Positions 34,764 through 44,631 are shown, numbered from the stretch's first letter. The stretch is DNA of 64,000 bases from Anaerolineae bacterium (GCA_013314735.1 JABUFD010000001.1:1-64000), one strand, 5' to 3'. Made by a program: numbers and translations. The notes: a model not told the origin generated them from the sequence alone.

Positions 34764-36587
34764 TTAATTCGTGGCCTTCTCAAGGTTCACGACAACCACC
34801 ACGAAGGAAGTCCACCAGCACCAGGGCGAAATATAGGGATTCTTTGCCGAGGGGAAGTTGGTCCAGTAGGTGAAGTTGTTCGGGATCAATTTCTTGGCCT
34901 GGGCTGCGGGCAGAGCCGGCAGTTCATCATACAGGATCTCGAGCGCTTCCGCGGTCAGTTCCATAATCTTGGGATCACCCAGGGGGAGAACGCCGATTTC
35001 ATTCACAATTTCGGTGTAGCGTTCGTTGTACCAGCGGTACACGTTCTGCTGACCCTGGGGTGTTTCACCGATGGGGGCGCCTTCACCCGACATGGTGCGC
35101 AGGGTTGCCCAGGGTTCGTTGACGGAACCGCAGGTAAACCACTGGCTGTTGGCTTCATAGTTGCCAAAGTTGCTGTTGTCATAGAAAGTACCATCCACCA
35201 GCTTAACCTTGACGGCGTTGATGCCAAAGCGCTGAAGCTGTTCGGCGAACACATCCGCGATGCGCTCCAGTTCCGAGAAGGATTCGGCACACTGGATTTC
35301 GAGCGACAGTTCTACGCCGTCCTTGGTCCAGTAATCGCCAGTCTTAACATAGCCCTTGGATTCGAGAATTTCCGTTGCTTTGTCCAGGTCGGGTGTCAGC
35401 ATGGCTTCCCATTTGTCCTTGGGGATCAGGTCGGTGTATGGCTGCATGGAGGCGTAGGATGGCCAGAAGGTGGGGGCGAGGGTGGTGGTGCCTTCATAGG
35501 CGATGTCGATGATCTGCTGGCGATCCATCACGTGGTTCAGCATCTGGCGCATTTCCTTGTCGTTCCAGGGTTCCACCGCGTTGTTGAGGCCGATCAGGCG
35601 GGCGCAGGGATCTGGCACAGCATAGGGGAAATCATCATAATAGGCTTCCCACTTGGGGTTCTGAGCCTGGATGGCCTGCCATGCGCCAAAGGTGATGTCT
35701 TCCATGACGTCAAAGCCATTGTCGATGGCGGTGGCGGTGCGGACTTCTTCAGTGCCCACATAGGAGATGATCACCAGTTTGGGTTCGGGCAGCTTCTGGA
35801 AGCCGGTCTTGTAGCCCCACCAGTTGTCATTGCGGACCAGGAAGACTTCATTTTCGCTGACTTTGCCCAGCATATAGGGGCCGGTCGCCATCGGGTACAT
35901 CTTGGCGATGTCAAAGTTTTTGAATGTCATCGGGTCTTCAACGGTTTCCCATACGTGCTTGGGCAGGAAGAGGGTAGTCCCAGCGATTTTAACTGAGAAA
36001 TAATCCAGCACAAAGCGGGGATTGGGTTTTGCCAGCTTGAAGGTGGCGGTGAGGTCATCCACTTTTTCGATCGAGGCAATCCATTCCTTCCAGGTGAAGT
36101 GGCCGCCGAAACCCTCGGTTGCCATTTCCAGTTCGAAAGTGTAAATGATGTCGTCAATCGTCATCGGGGTGCCATCGTAGAAGGTGATGCCATCGCGCAG
36201 TTTGAGGGTGAACTCGGTGGATTCCGAATTGCCTTCAAAGGATTCTGCCAACCAGGGCATCATTTCACCGGTTTCGTAGTTCAGGATCATCAGGGATTCA
36301 AAACCCAGTTGCGCCATACCCCAGCCAACCGCGTTGCCGGGAACCTTGGGGTTCCAGTTATCGCCGCCTTGCAAGCGTCCGGGCTTGTCGACGATCAGGG
36401 TGTCTTCGCGGTCTGCGTTCAGGTAATCCAGCGGATTTTCCGCCATTTCTTCTTCAGCAACCGTTTCTTCACCGGTGGTTTCTTCACCAGCCATATCGCC
36501 CTCATCGGTGGTTGTGCCACCGCCGCAGGCTGCCAGTAACATGGCCAGCAGGAGAAGAACAGAAATCAATTTGTACAACGTTTTCAT
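34764..36587 (-). CDS. ABC transporter substrate-binding lipoprotein, family 5 (OppA/DppA-like)
   Basis: 607 residues. The lipobox is LAAC (Cys21) after a 20-residue signal, followed by a Gly/Glu/Thr linker to about residue 45. SBP_bac_5 features include LKLRDGITFYDGTPMTIDDI, the classic block near residue 150. The C-terminal lobe is rich in aromatic residues. It binds the ligand outside the membrane for the downstream permeases. GAGGAG precedes the ATG by 13 bp; the frame is open upstream. The promoter carries an operator shared with the adjacent GntR-LacI regulator, which therefore likely controls it. Confidence 0.88.
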   Translation of the reverse strand: MKTLYKLISVLLLLAMLLAACGGGTTTDEGDMAGEETTGEETVAEEEMAENPLDYLNADREDTLIVDKPGRLQGGDNWNPKVPGNAVGWGMAQLGFESLMILNYETGEMMPWLAESFEGNSESTEFTLKLRDGITFYDGTPMTIDDIIYTFELEMATEGFGGHFTWKEWIASIEKVDDLTATFKLAKPNPRFVLDYFSVKIAGTTLFLPKHVWETVEDPMTFKNFDIAKMYPMATGPYMLGKVSENEVFLVRNDNWWGYKTGFQKLPEPKLVIISYVGTEEVRTATAIDNGFDVMEDITFGAWQAIQAQNPKWEAYYDDFPYAVPDPCARLIGLNNAVEPWNDKEMRQMLNHVMDRQQIIDIAYEGTTTLAPTFWPSYASMQPYTDLIPKDKWEAMLTPDLDKATEILESKGYVKTGDYWTKDGVELSLEIQCAESFSELERIADVFAEQLQRFGINAVKVKLVDGTFYDNSNFGNYEANSQWFTCGSVNEPWATLRTMSGEGAPIGETPQGQQNVYRWYNERYTEIVNEIGVLPLGDPKIMELTAEALEILYDELPALPAAQAKKLIPNNFTYWTNFPSAKNPYISPWCWWTSFVVVVVNLEKATN

Positions 36588-36747
36588 TTTACAGGGTCTC
36601 CTCATGAAATAACATAACAAACACACGCAGATGGTCAATCTTTCGCAGAACCGGTACTTTATGACCTCCTTTCAGGAATGATCAATTTTACAAAACGCGC
36701 TTGATCGAGATCAACCGCATACACACACAGTATTAGGCACAATTATC

Positions 36748-36797
36748 GGTGGATAAGTGGATATATCCAGTATAGCGATTTTACGAATTCATGTCAA
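36748..36797 (-). promoter_or_regulatory. promoter and operator of the Opp-type operon
   Basis: On the minus strand, TTGACA (36792-36797) and TATACT (36769-36774) are spaced by 17 bp. Immediately downstream lies the operator block GGATATATCCACTTATCCAC, which contains the palindrome TGGATATATCCA. The same block follows the -10 of the regulator gene promoter at 38.0 kb. Repression by binding over the start site is the likely mode. Confidence 0.78.
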
Positions 36798-36816
36798 GTA
36801 TTCGGGGATGAAATGG

Positions 36817-38007
36817 TCATGCCGCATGATCAAGCGGGGTGGACTCCTGCTTGGAAAAGGTATGCATCTGCATCGGCAGGATGATGTGCTGGTAGGTGTG
36901 GCGGGGGTTGTGAATGCGATCAATCATTAACCGCATGGCGATCACGCCCAGGTCATAGCCATCCTGGAAAGCGATGGCGTGCAATTTTTCGTACTTGATA
37001 TTCTGCCAGTGGTCACATACTCCTGCCAGGCCAACATCGCATACAGTCTGCTTCGGATTGACTGTCTCCGACAGGTGCATGGCATCCAGTTGATCGCGCA
37101 GCGACTGATTCTTGATCACCATCAGGTCATGCGTGATGGTATCCAGCATCAATGAATTCACTGCAATCAATGCGTCCGGGTGTTCCTGCTGCAGAAATGC
37201 CGCCAACCTGGCTGCGGATTGGGTCTGGAAGTTGAGGTCAGGGGACAGCTGGGTGGTTTCATAACCCACACACACCAGGTCTTCATTAAAAGGAATGCCG
37301 TGTTGTTCCAGCGCTTTCTTATACCCATTGAGTCGGCCGATGACGGAGGTGGTCGTGACTTCCTGTCCCGGAACGAACCCGATCCGATGATATCCTAACG
37401 AAACCAGGTGGCGTGTTAGTTCATATCCTGCTTTTTCATCGTCAAACACCACGTAATCGCCATCGAAATTTTCGATATAACGGTCAATCAGCACCACCGG
37501 GCTATCAGAATATCGGTGGTATTCCTCGATAAATTGCGCCAATTCGGTGCGCCGTGCGAATAGGATGGTACCATCGGATGGGGTGAGGGACAGACTGTGA
37601 AAGAAAACAGATAATGATTGGTTCTGCGGAATGGGTAGGATTTGTAGAAACAATTCATTGTCTGTTGCGGCCTGGGCTGCACCGACAATGATTTTGGTGG
37701 GAAACTGATCGAGCCCGTGGGGAACGACAAAGGTGATGACGATTGGTTTTTTTTCTTCCCGCTTCTGATTGGGATCAGTTACATAATTCCCCAGGCCCTG
37801 GCGGCGTTCAATCAGGTGCTCCTGTTCCAGCAAGTCAAGTGCTTTCACAATCGTAATCCGGCTGACGCCATAAATTTCCACCAACGACCGCTCGGATGGG
37901 ATCCTTGTGCTGACCGGGTATTCCCCGATCTCAATTTTCTCCCGCAGTACCTGGAAAACCTGGTAGTACTTGGGAATCGGAATCGATTCGTCAATCAAAG
38001 TGGTCAT
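36817..38007 (-). CDS. GntR-LacI (AraR-type) transcriptional regulator
   Basis: 396 residues. The N-terminal GntR winged helix (about 10-78) has the block IPSERSLVEIYGVSRITIVK. A LacI/GalR-like periplasmic-binding effector domain (about 90-390) includes SPVVLIDRYIENFDGDYVVFDDEKAG. The chimera is known from Bacillus AraR, a sugar-responsive repressor. Its own promoter and that of the adjacent transporter operon carry the same operator, so autoregulation and control of the transporter are likely. It is a paralogue of the next regulator. The ligand is unknown, probably a sugar. Confidence 0.85.
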   Translation of the reverse strand: MTTLIDESIPIPKYYQVFQVLREKIEIGEYPVSTRIPSERSLVEIYGVSRITIVKALDLLEQEHLIERRQGLGNYVTDPNQKREEKKPIVITFVVPHGLDQFPTKIIVGAAQAATDNELFLQILPIPQNQSLSVFFHSLSLTPSDGTILFARRTELAQFIEEYHRYSDSPVVLIDRYIENFDGDYVVFDDEKAGYELTRHLVSLGYHRIGFVPGQEVTTTSVIGRLNGYKKALEQHGIPFNEDLVCVGYETTQLSPDLNFQTQSAARLAAFLQQEHPDALIAVNSLMLDTITHDLMVIKNQSLRDQLDAMHLSETVNPKQTVCDVGLAGVCDHWQNIKYEKLHAIAFQDGYDLGVIAMRLMIDRIHNPRHTYQHIILPMQMHTFSKQESTPLDHAA

Positions 38008-38020
38008 GATTACTCGCTCA

Positions 38021-38069
38021 GTGGATAGGTGGATATATACAGTGTAGCACGCAAGCAGCCGTCCGTCAA
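38021..38069 (-). promoter_or_regulatory. promoter and operator of the first GntR-LacI regulator
   Basis: On the minus strand TTGACG (38064-38069) and TACACT (38041-38046) are spaced by 17 bp and followed by GTATATATCCACCTATCCAC (38021-38040). This differs from the transporter operator at only two positions and lies at the same distance from the -10. Confidence 0.78.
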
Positions 38070-38108
38070 ATATTTGTCGGTTACCACCCCTGGATCGGCC
38101 TCAAGCCA

Positions 38109-39251
38109 TTATAGAACCTGCATTGACACCACTTGATGGACCGGGGATGGGTCAGGCAAATCCCGGTTGATCCGTGCAAGAACCAGGTCAAATGCGGCTT
38201 TACCCAATTGTCGGCCATCCTGCATCGCCACACCATGGTAGTATGGATTCTGGAAAAACAGATCATGGTCATAAATACCCGCCTGTCCAACCTGGTAGGA
38301 CGCCTTCGGCTCTGTGGCCTGGTTAAGGGGGTTAATTAATGACAACAATTGACGGTTATGAAGGGTCATTAAGTCAAAGTAAAACTTTTCCCCCACCCGG
38401 TGATTAATTGCAAAGATCCCATCCGGTTGGTAGCGCCGGATGTGTTCATCCAGGTTTTGGGTGGAGTCATCCTGGAGTAAGTCAACACCGCCACGCAGAT
38501 GGCTGTAGGCTTCAAACCACATCATATCTTCATCCAGGGGGATGCCGAATTCGAGGTGGGCACGCTGAAACCCCTTCAGACGGTCGATGACGCTGGTGGT
38601 GTTGATTTCCACTTGCGGGATGAAAGCAATTCGCCGCATGCCATGACGAATCATGCCCGTTGTCAGCTGATATGCGGCTTCTTCATCATCAAACACAACG
38701 TGGTCGCAAGCCAGTTCCGGGAAGTATCGGTCAATCAAAACAACAGGAACACCACTCTCGACAATGGATTTCACCCACCCCTGCCAGCCAGACGCGGCTG
38801 GATAGACGATCACCCCGTCCAGGTCACCGCAGCACAATTCATCAAAAAATATGGAATTTTTCCGCCCGATTTGCGGCCCCATCAATTGCACCTGGGTGGA
38901 AGCCCCCGCAGCCTGCTCCACAATCCCGGTCAGAACTGAAGAGATGTATCCTTCCAGTGTACCGGGAATCACTAATGCTACCGTTTTTAACCTGGCCGGG
39001 GCGATGGCCTTGCGGACAGGTTTCACAAAGTTGCCGGTTCCCTGCCGGGTTTCGATCAGGCCTTCCTGCACCAACAGGTCAACCGCTTTAACAATAGTGA
39101 TCCGGCTGACCTCATGCATCTCGACCAGATGGCGCTCTGAAGGGATGGCAGTCCCTTCGGGATACACCCCTTCTTCAATTTTTTCTTTGAGCGCCAGATA
39201 CACCTGGTAATATTTGGGAATAGGGATTTGGGCGTAGGTGTTGGATGTCAT
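38109..39251 (-). CDS. GntR-LacI (AraR-type) transcriptional regulator, second copy
   Basis: 380 residues with the same architecture as its neighbour: GntR winged helix (IPSERHLVEMHEVSRITIVK) and LacI-like effector domain (PVVLIDRYFPELACDHVVFDDEEAA). The effector parts differ considerably, suggesting another ligand. The ATG at the start of MTSNTYAQIP was chosen because the N-terminal extension would begin with TTG and lies outside the homology. Its upstream region lacks the shared operator, so its targets may differ. It is divergent from tldD, and either gene set could be its target. Confidence 0.82.
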   Translation of the reverse strand: MTSNTYAQIPIPKYYQVYLALKEKIEEGVYPEGTAIPSERHLVEMHEVSRITIVKAVDLLVQEGLIETRQGTGNFVKPVRKAIAPARLKTVALVIPGTLEGYISSVLTGIVEQAAGASTQVQLMGPQIGRKNSIFFDELCCGDLDGVIVYPAASGWQGWVKSIVESGVPVVLIDRYFPELACDHVVFDDEEAAYQLTTGMIRHGMRRIAFIPQVEINTTSVIDRLKGFQRAHLEFGIPLDEDMMWFEAYSHLRGGVDLLQDDSTQNLDEHIRRYQPDGIFAINHRVGEKFYFDLMTLHNRQLLSLINPLNQATEPKASYQVGQAGIYDHDLFFQNPYYHGVAMQDGRQLGKAAFDLVLARINRDLPDPSPVHQVVSMQVL

Positions 39252-39321
39252 CTCATCAGGATTTCCTTGGTTCCAGTATTGTGTATTGTATCCGATATTT
39301 GCCAATCCAGCCGGATTTTTG

Positions 39322-39349
39322 TTGCATTCTCACCCTGTGGGTGTACAAT
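39322..39349 (+). promoter_or_regulatory. promoter of the tldD-tldE pair
   Basis: TTGCAT and TACAAT are spaced by 16 bp. ATCTGG and CCAGAT (39362-39380) form an inverted repeat just downstream, a possible operator. Confidence 0.5.
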
Positions 39350-39415
39350 TACAGGCGGAAAATCTGGATGCCAACCAGATGATCCATAATTTACATGTAC
39401 CAAGGAAGGAATACC

Positions 39416-40870
39416 ATGATCAACGAACTGAAACAACAGATCGAGCGGCTGAGGAATGCCGGCGCAACCTACGTTGACGCGCGCTGGTACCCGCTGGAAG
39501 AATCCAGCGACCTCACAATGTGGAACGGCAATCTTAAAAACGCCACCGCCTCACGCGAGAGCGGGGTGGGGGTGCGGGTGCTCTACAAAGGCGCCTGGGG
39601 CTTCTCGGCATCCTCCGATATCAGCCAGCTGGCGGGGTTGTTTGACAAGGCCTTTGATAATGCCCGCGTAGCAGCGGAACGAGTGACGTTCCCGGTGCGG
39701 CTTGCTGAAAAAGACGCAATCCAGGCATCATTTACCAGCCCGAATGAAATTGACCCATTCACGGTTGAACTTTCGGAGAAGGTTGACTTCTTAAAGGAAA
39801 TGGACAGTCTGATGAACCAATCCGGCGTGGTGCAGCGCGCCAGCGGGATGACCTTTATGAAAAAACAGATCATCTTTGTGGATTCTGAAGGCAGTGAAAT
39901 TGAGAAAAAAATCATCGAGGTATTTCCCGCCATCCAGGTGATGGGGGTGGATGCGCAGGGCGTGACTCATACCCGCAAATATCAGCCGGGACGGATTGGC
40001 GCAACCCGTGGTTGGGAAACCATGGACCGCAAACTCTTCACTGATAATGCGGCACGGATTGTGAAAGAACTGAATGAAGTTCTGGTCGCAGAGGATTGCC
40101 CCAGGGATACACGCTCGGTAATCCTGCTGCCCGGAATCATGTTCCTGCAGACTCACGAAACCATCGGGCACGCTTTGGAACTGGACCGCATCCTCGGCTA
40201 TGAACTGGCCTATGCCGGCGGCTCGTTTGTGCGGTTGGAAGACTTTGGCAAGCTCCAGTATGGTTCCAGCAAGTTGACAGCCCGTGCTGATGCCACCCTG
40301 CCCAATACCCCGGGTTCTTTTGGGTATGACGATGACGGCATTCCGGCCCAGAATAACCTGCTGATTGACAAAGGCCTGTTGGTGGGAGCGATCACCGGGC
40401 GGCAGATGGTGGAGGAAGCCAACGCCAAAGCGCGCAAGCCGATTTTCAATGGCAGCGGCGGCGCCAACCGTGCCACATCCTTTTACCGGGTGCCGATCGA
40501 ACGCATGACCAATATCAATATTGATTTCGGCACAGACGGTACACTGGATGACATTGTTAAGAATACGGAAAAAGGCGTGATCCTTGACGGTGAAAAGAGC
40601 TGGTCGATCGGGTCCAACCGCGAGCAGTTCCATTTTGCCACCGACATCGGCTGGGTGGTGGAAGACGGTGAGGTGAAGCATGTGGTCAAAAACGCCACCT
40701 ACCGCGGTGAAACAGTGAAATTCTACAATTCACTTACCGCTGTGGGTGATGAATCGACCTGGGAAGTCCAGTATGTCGATAACTGCGGCAAGGGGCAGCC
40801 CAACCAGGTGATGCAGTTGGGCCATGGCGTACCGGTATGCCGGTTTGATAACGTAACGATTGGAGAGTAG
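39416..40870 (+). CDS. tldD: TldD-type metalloprotease
   Basis: 484 residues. The HExxxH metal-binding motif is HETIGH at 247-252, followed by ALELDRILGYELAYAGGSF, the typical TldD context. TldD and TldE form a heterodimeric zinc protease that in E. coli degrades unfolded short peptides and matures microcin B17 and CcdA. AAGGAAGG precedes the ATG. Two bases separate it from its partner gene. No bacteriocin precursor was recognised nearby, so a peptide-degrading role, in line with the transporter, is as likely. Confidence 0.9.
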   Translation: MINELKQQIERLRNAGATYVDARWYPLEESSDLTMWNGNLKNATASRESGVGVRVLYKGAWGFSASSDISQLAGLFDKAFDNARVAAERVTFPVRLAEKDAIQASFTSPNEIDPFTVELSEKVDFLKEMDSLMNQSGVVQRASGMTFMKKQIIFVDSEGSEIEKKIIEVFPAIQVMGVDAQGVTHTRKYQPGRIGATRGWETMDRKLFTDNAARIVKELNEVLVAEDCPRDTRSVILLPGIMFLQTHETIGHALELDRILGYELAYAGGSFVRLEDFGKLQYGSSKLTARADATLPNTPGSFGYDDDGIPAQNNLLIDKGLLVGAITGRQMVEEANAKARKPIFNGSGGANRATSFYRVPIERMTNINIDFGTDGTLDDIVKNTEKGVILDGEKSWSIGSNREQFHFATDIGWVVEDGEVKHVVKNATYRGETVKFYNSLTAVGDESTWEVQYVDNCGKGQPNQVMQLGHGVPVCRFDNVTIGE

Positions 40871-40872
40871 CG

Positions 40873-42258
40873 ATGAAAGAGAAAATTCTGAACATCCTCG
40901 GCGAATTGCGCCAATATGCCATTAACAAAGGGATCAGCGCCGCGTTTTTCTACCATGAAGAAGACAGCTACCTGATGCGTTTTGCCAACTCTGCCATTTC
41001 ATTGAATACCAATGAACACCTCGTCCGGCTGGAAATTACCACTTATGACGGCAGGAAGCGTGCCGAATACCAGATGATCACAGACCTGAACCAGGTGGAG
41101 CAGATGAAGGCCGGGATTGACACCGCTGCGGAAATGATGAAACATACCCAGCCGCTCAGTTACGACCCGACCATTCCGCTGTATACCGAAACCTATGCCG
41201 ACGAAAGTTCGTATGATCAAGCGCTGGCCCAGCTGAGCAATGAGGAAAAGCTGGCTTACTTCAACCAGGCGGCTGAAGGGTTGGAAACTGGCGAAATCAC
41301 CCTTTCTGGCATTTTCTCCAGCGGCACCAATATTACCGCCCAGATCAATACCCGTTCTGAACATACCCAGTATTTCAAATCTTCTGACGCCCAGGTGAAC
41401 CTGGTGCTGTCCCATGGCGCACAGAAATGGGAAATCCTGGCGGAGCAATCGGCGCAGCAGAAAGCCGACCTGGACCCGGCAGCAGTGCACAGCGAGCTGG
41501 CATTTTTAAGCCACGTGTATACCACCACGGTGCCCCAGCAAATTCCGGTAGGTACCTACGATATTGTGCTGGGTTCTGCCGCGATCGGCGACTTGCTGGA
41601 CCTGATGAACTGGATCGGGTTCAGCGGTGGGATGATGAAGCGCGGTTTTTCGTTCACCACCCAGGAACAGGTTGGTAAACCCGTTTTTTCTGAGAAATTC
41701 ACCCTGGTCGATGACCCGACCCGGCGCGAGACTTTCCCCTACAAACGTGATGTGAGTGGGATTGAGCGAAAACCATTTCCCCTGTTCACGCGGGGCGTGT
41801 TCGACGGTTATACATGGGTACAGGATGACGCCGATGAATATGGTGCGCAACCCACCGGGCATACTGTGATGCACAAAAGCCTGGTGTTACACTGCGGTGA
41901 CCAGCCGGTGGATTCACTGGAAGCCCTGGTGAGCATGCCGCGGGAAAAAGACCTGCTGTATATTCCCTACCTGCACTATATGAACATCGTCAACCCCTCC
42001 CGTGGTTTGATCACCGGCAGTTCCCGCTTTGGCGCATTACTGTTGAAAAAAGATGGGTCCGTGGCGGTGCCGTTCAATGTGCGGCTGACGCAAAGTTTAC
42101 TCGACATCTTCGGCGAAAAATTGCAGTGGCTTTCCAGCACTGAGAAGATTGCCAACACTTCGATGAGCTACGGCGCTCGCAACCCCAAGGCAATTGTGCT
42201 GCCGGCCTTCATCCGCGTCAACGGTCTGGAAATTTCTCATTCCAATTCAGCATTTTAG
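40873..42258 (+). CDS. tldE: TldE/PmbA family protein (TldD partner)
   Basis: 461 residues, homologous fold to TldD but without the HExxxH motif, as expected for the non-catalytic subunit. The C-terminal block (YIPYLHYMNIVNPSRGLITG and NGLEISHSNSAF) is typical. It follows tldD by 2 bp in the same operon and ends before a strong terminator. Confidence 0.87.
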   Translation: MKEKILNILGELRQYAINKGISAAFFYHEEDSYLMRFANSAISLNTNEHLVRLEITTYDGRKRAEYQMITDLNQVEQMKAGIDTAAEMMKHTQPLSYDPTIPLYTETYADESSYDQALAQLSNEEKLAYFNQAAEGLETGEITLSGIFSSGTNITAQINTRSEHTQYFKSSDAQVNLVLSHGAQKWEILAEQSAQQKADLDPAAVHSELAFLSHVYTTTVPQQIPVGTYDIVLGSAAIGDLLDLMNWIGFSGGMMKRGFSFTTQEQVGKPVFSEKFTLVDDPTRRETFPYKRDVSGIERKPFPLFTRGVFDGYTWVQDDADEYGAQPTGHTVMHKSLVLHCGDQPVDSLEALVSMPREKDLLYIPYLHYMNIVNPSRGLITGSSRFGALLLKKDGSVAVPFNVRLTQSLLDIFGEKLQWLSSTEKIANTSMSYGARNPKAIVLPAFIRVNGLEISHSNSAF

Positions 42259-42280
42259 TTGATTCAGGAAAGACAATCCA

Positions 42281-42310
42281 TGAAAAACCGCTTGTGAGAG
42301 CGGTTTTTCA
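42281..42310 (+). terminator. terminator after tldE
   Basis: TGAAAAACCGCT and its complement form a 12-bp stem with a 6-nt loop. The 3' arm ends in TTTTTCATT. Confidence 0.85.
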
Positions 42311-42465
42311 TTGTAATGCCGGAAGTCACCAGAGGGATTATTCAGCGAATATCGCGTGTGTTATGTATGTCATCAGTGAAAGGTCAGAATCTGAAAAGCT
42401 TTTCAGCAGATACTTTTTTCATATTTTTTTGTTTTCCATCTGGAAAGAGAAAACCCTTGCATATC

Positions 42466-42474
42466 TGCTACAAT
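42466..42474 (+). promoter_or_regulatory. extended -10 promoter of the oxidoreductase pair
   Basis: TGC plus TACAAT, 35 bp before the start codon and without a good -35. The remaining 150 bases between the terminator and this site are AT-rich and hold nothing else I can name. Confidence 0.4.
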
Positions 42475-42509
42475 GATAGTTGCCAATTACCAGAAAAAAG
42501 GAGTCAACG

Positions 42510-43496
42510 ATGTTAAAAATTGCCATGATCAGCAAGTGGCATGTGCACGCCGTGGATTATGCACGGCAATTCCGGGATACCGGAAAGGTCCAGATTACCG
42601 TTGTGTGGGATGAAGATTCCGTTCGTGGTGCTGCCTGGGCGGAAGAACTGGGGGCAGATTTTGAGCCTTCACTGGATGCGGTGATGGCGCGGGATGATGT
42701 GGATGCTGTGGTGATCGATTCACCCACCAATATGCACCTGGAAATCATCCGCAAAGCGGCAGCCGCCGGGAAGCATATTTATACCGAGAAAACCCTGTGC
42801 CTGACAGAAGCAGATGCGTTGGAAGCGGCGGACCATATCCGCAAAGCGGGTGTGAAGTTTGTGATCTCGATGCCGCAGCTGGTTTCACCGGAAATCCAAT
42901 ACATCAAAAAGGCCATCGAGGAAGGATTGCTGGGTGAGGTGTCGGTGTTTCGCATGCGCAACGCGCATAATGGTGCCAGCGCCAACTGGCTGCCGGCCTA
43001 CTGGTATGATCCTGTTACCGCTGGCGGGGGGGCGATGATGGATCTCGGCTGCCATTCGGTATATATTGCCAACTGGCTGTTTGGCGAGCCGAAGCGCATC
43101 ACGGCTATGTATAATACACTGACCGACCACGCGGTGGATGACAACGCGATGATGAGCGTTGAATTTGAGAATAAAACAGTGGCGATCCTGGAAACCAGTT
43201 TTGTTTCCTACCGCTCTCCGCGCGCGGTGGAAGTGTATGGTACCGAAGGTACCATCCTGTGGACGCAGGAAGGCTTCAAGATGGTTTCTTCCAAAGTGCC
43301 CGGCGCAGAAAAAGAATGGATCACACCCGCGGACCTGCCGCCAGCGATCCCCATGCCGGTGTGGCAGTTTGTCGAGGCGATCCTCAATGATGACTGCTCC
43401 CGGATTCACAGTGGCCTGGCAGAAGGGATCGCTCTCAGCAAGGTACTGGAAAAATCGTATATCGCCAATGCAGAAAACAAAACCGTTACATTGTAG
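42510..43496 (+). CDS. Gfo/Idh/MocA family oxidoreductase
   Basis: 328 residues. The N-terminal Rossmann fold is less canonical than usual (KIAMISKWHVHAVDYARQF), followed by DAVVIDSPTNMHLEII and the EKTLCLTEADA block in the place of the EKP motif. The C-terminal GFO_IDH_MocA domain holds the WYDPVTAGGGAMMDLGCHSV segment with the catalytic-type His. The family oxidises or epimerises sugars with NAD(P). AAAGGAG precedes the ATG; the in-frame upstream extension lacks such a site. The second oxidoreductase gene follows 15 bp later. Confidence 0.83.
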   Translation: MLKIAMISKWHVHAVDYARQFRDTGKVQITVVWDEDSVRGAAWAEELGADFEPSLDAVMARDDVDAVVIDSPTNMHLEIIRKAAAAGKHIYTEKTLCLTEADALEAADHIRKAGVKFVISMPQLVSPEIQYIKKAIEEGLLGEVSVFRMRNAHNGASANWLPAYWYDPVTAGGGAMMDLGCHSVYIANWLFGEPKRITAMYNTLTDHAVDDNAMMSVEFENKTVAILETSFVSYRSPRAVEVYGTEGTILWTQEGFKMVSSKVPGAEKEWITPADLPPAIPMPVWQFVEAILNDDCSRIHSGLAEGIALSKVLEKSYIANAENKTVTL

Positions 43497-43511
43497 GAGT
43501 TTGGATACAAG

Positions 43512-44588
43512 ATGGAAACTTTAAAAGTAGGTATCATTGGCTGTGGTGGGATAGCCTTTGGCAAACACATGCCCAACCTGAAGAAAACCGGCAAAGTAGA
43601 AATGGTTGGTTTCTTCGATATAGATGAAGAACGGTCTGCCAAGGCCAAAGCCGAATTTGGAACAGATAACGCAAAAACCTATACGGATTACCGCGCGCTG
43701 TTGGAGAACGGCGATATTGATGTGGTGCACATCCTGACGCCGAACGCATCCCACGCGCCGATCAGCATTGACGCGCTCAATGCCGGCAAGCATGTGATGG
43801 TGGAGAAACCGATGGCTTCCAAAGCCGCGGATGCGCGCAAGATGGTGGAAGCTGCCCGCAAAAATAACAGGAAGTTATCAGTGGGTTACCAGAGCCGATC
43901 CACCCTGGAAGCGCAGTACCTGAAGAAGATGATCCAGGCGGACGAGTTGGGGCATATCTACTTCGCGAGGGCAATTGCCTGCCGACGGCGCGGCGTGCCC
44001 ACCTGGGGTGTATTCACTGACAAAGAGGCCCAGGGCGGTGGTCCGCTGATCGATATTGCCACCCATACTCTCGACATGGTGCTGTGGCTGATGGATAACT
44101 ATGAGCCAGTGAGTGTGATGGGGTCGGCTTATGATTACCTGAAGGACACCCGCAACGCCGCCAACCTGTGGGGCCCGTGGGACCCGGACAAATATACTGT
44201 TGAAACTTCGGCGTTTGGTTTCATCCGCTTTAAGAATGATGCCACGATCGTGCTTGAATCCTCGTGGGCGATCAACATGGCGGAATTCAGCCAGACTGCA
44301 TTCTGCGGCACCAAAGGTGGGGCGGATATGGTGGATGGCCTGCGGCTGAACGGCGAAAAAGACGGTGCGTTGTATGTGAACAAAGTGGAAGTCACCCCAT
44401 ATACGCGCAGTGAATATCCCGGGCAGAAGATGGAAACCTTTGAATATGAAATGAACCGCTGGGTCGATGCGATCCTGTTTGACAAACCCCAACTGGTGAC
44501 AGGAGAACAAGCCCTGGTGGTGTCGGAAATTCTGGAGGCGATCTACACTTCTTCCGAGAGCGGTAAACCGGTCTATTTTGATCGCTGA
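43512..44588 (+). CDS. Gfo/Idh/MocA family oxidoreductase
   Basis: 358 residues with a clear NAD(P) fold (VGIIGCGGIAFGKHMPNL), the EKP motif (HVMVEKPMASKAAD) and the C-terminal domain block GGGPLIDIATHTLDMVLWLM. It is a typical sugar or inositol dehydrogenase relative and a paralogue of the upstream gene. The two are probably co-transcribed and could act successively on one sugar. The substrate is unknown. A terminator follows. Confidence 0.88.
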   Translation: METLKVGIIGCGGIAFGKHMPNLKKTGKVEMVGFFDIDEERSAKAKAEFGTDNAKTYTDYRALLENGDIDVVHILTPNASHAPISIDALNAGKHVMVEKPMASKAADARKMVEAARKNNRKLSVGYQSRSTLEAQYLKKMIQADELGHIYFARAIACRRRGVPTWGVFTDKEAQGGGPLIDIATHTLDMVLWLMDNYEPVSVMGSAYDYLKDTRNAANLWGPWDPDKYTVETSAFGFIRFKNDATIVLESSWAINMAEFSQTAFCGTKGGADMVDGLRLNGEKDGALYVNKVEVTPYTRSEYPGQKMETFEYEMNRWVDAILFDKPQLVTGEQALVVSEILEAIYTSSESGKPVYFDR

Positions 44589-44631
44589 TGCAGTGTCGAT
44601 TGGGAAGATACCGGATTTCATCCCATCAACC

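Noticed and set aside
39791-40681. A 296-codon minus-strand frame opposite tldD
   Set aside because: Antisense shadow of a clear TldD gene with HETIGH motif.
39416-42258. TldD/TldE as maturation protease of a local bacteriocin or RiPP
   Set aside because: No short precursor-like frame, modifying enzyme or exporter was found nearby.
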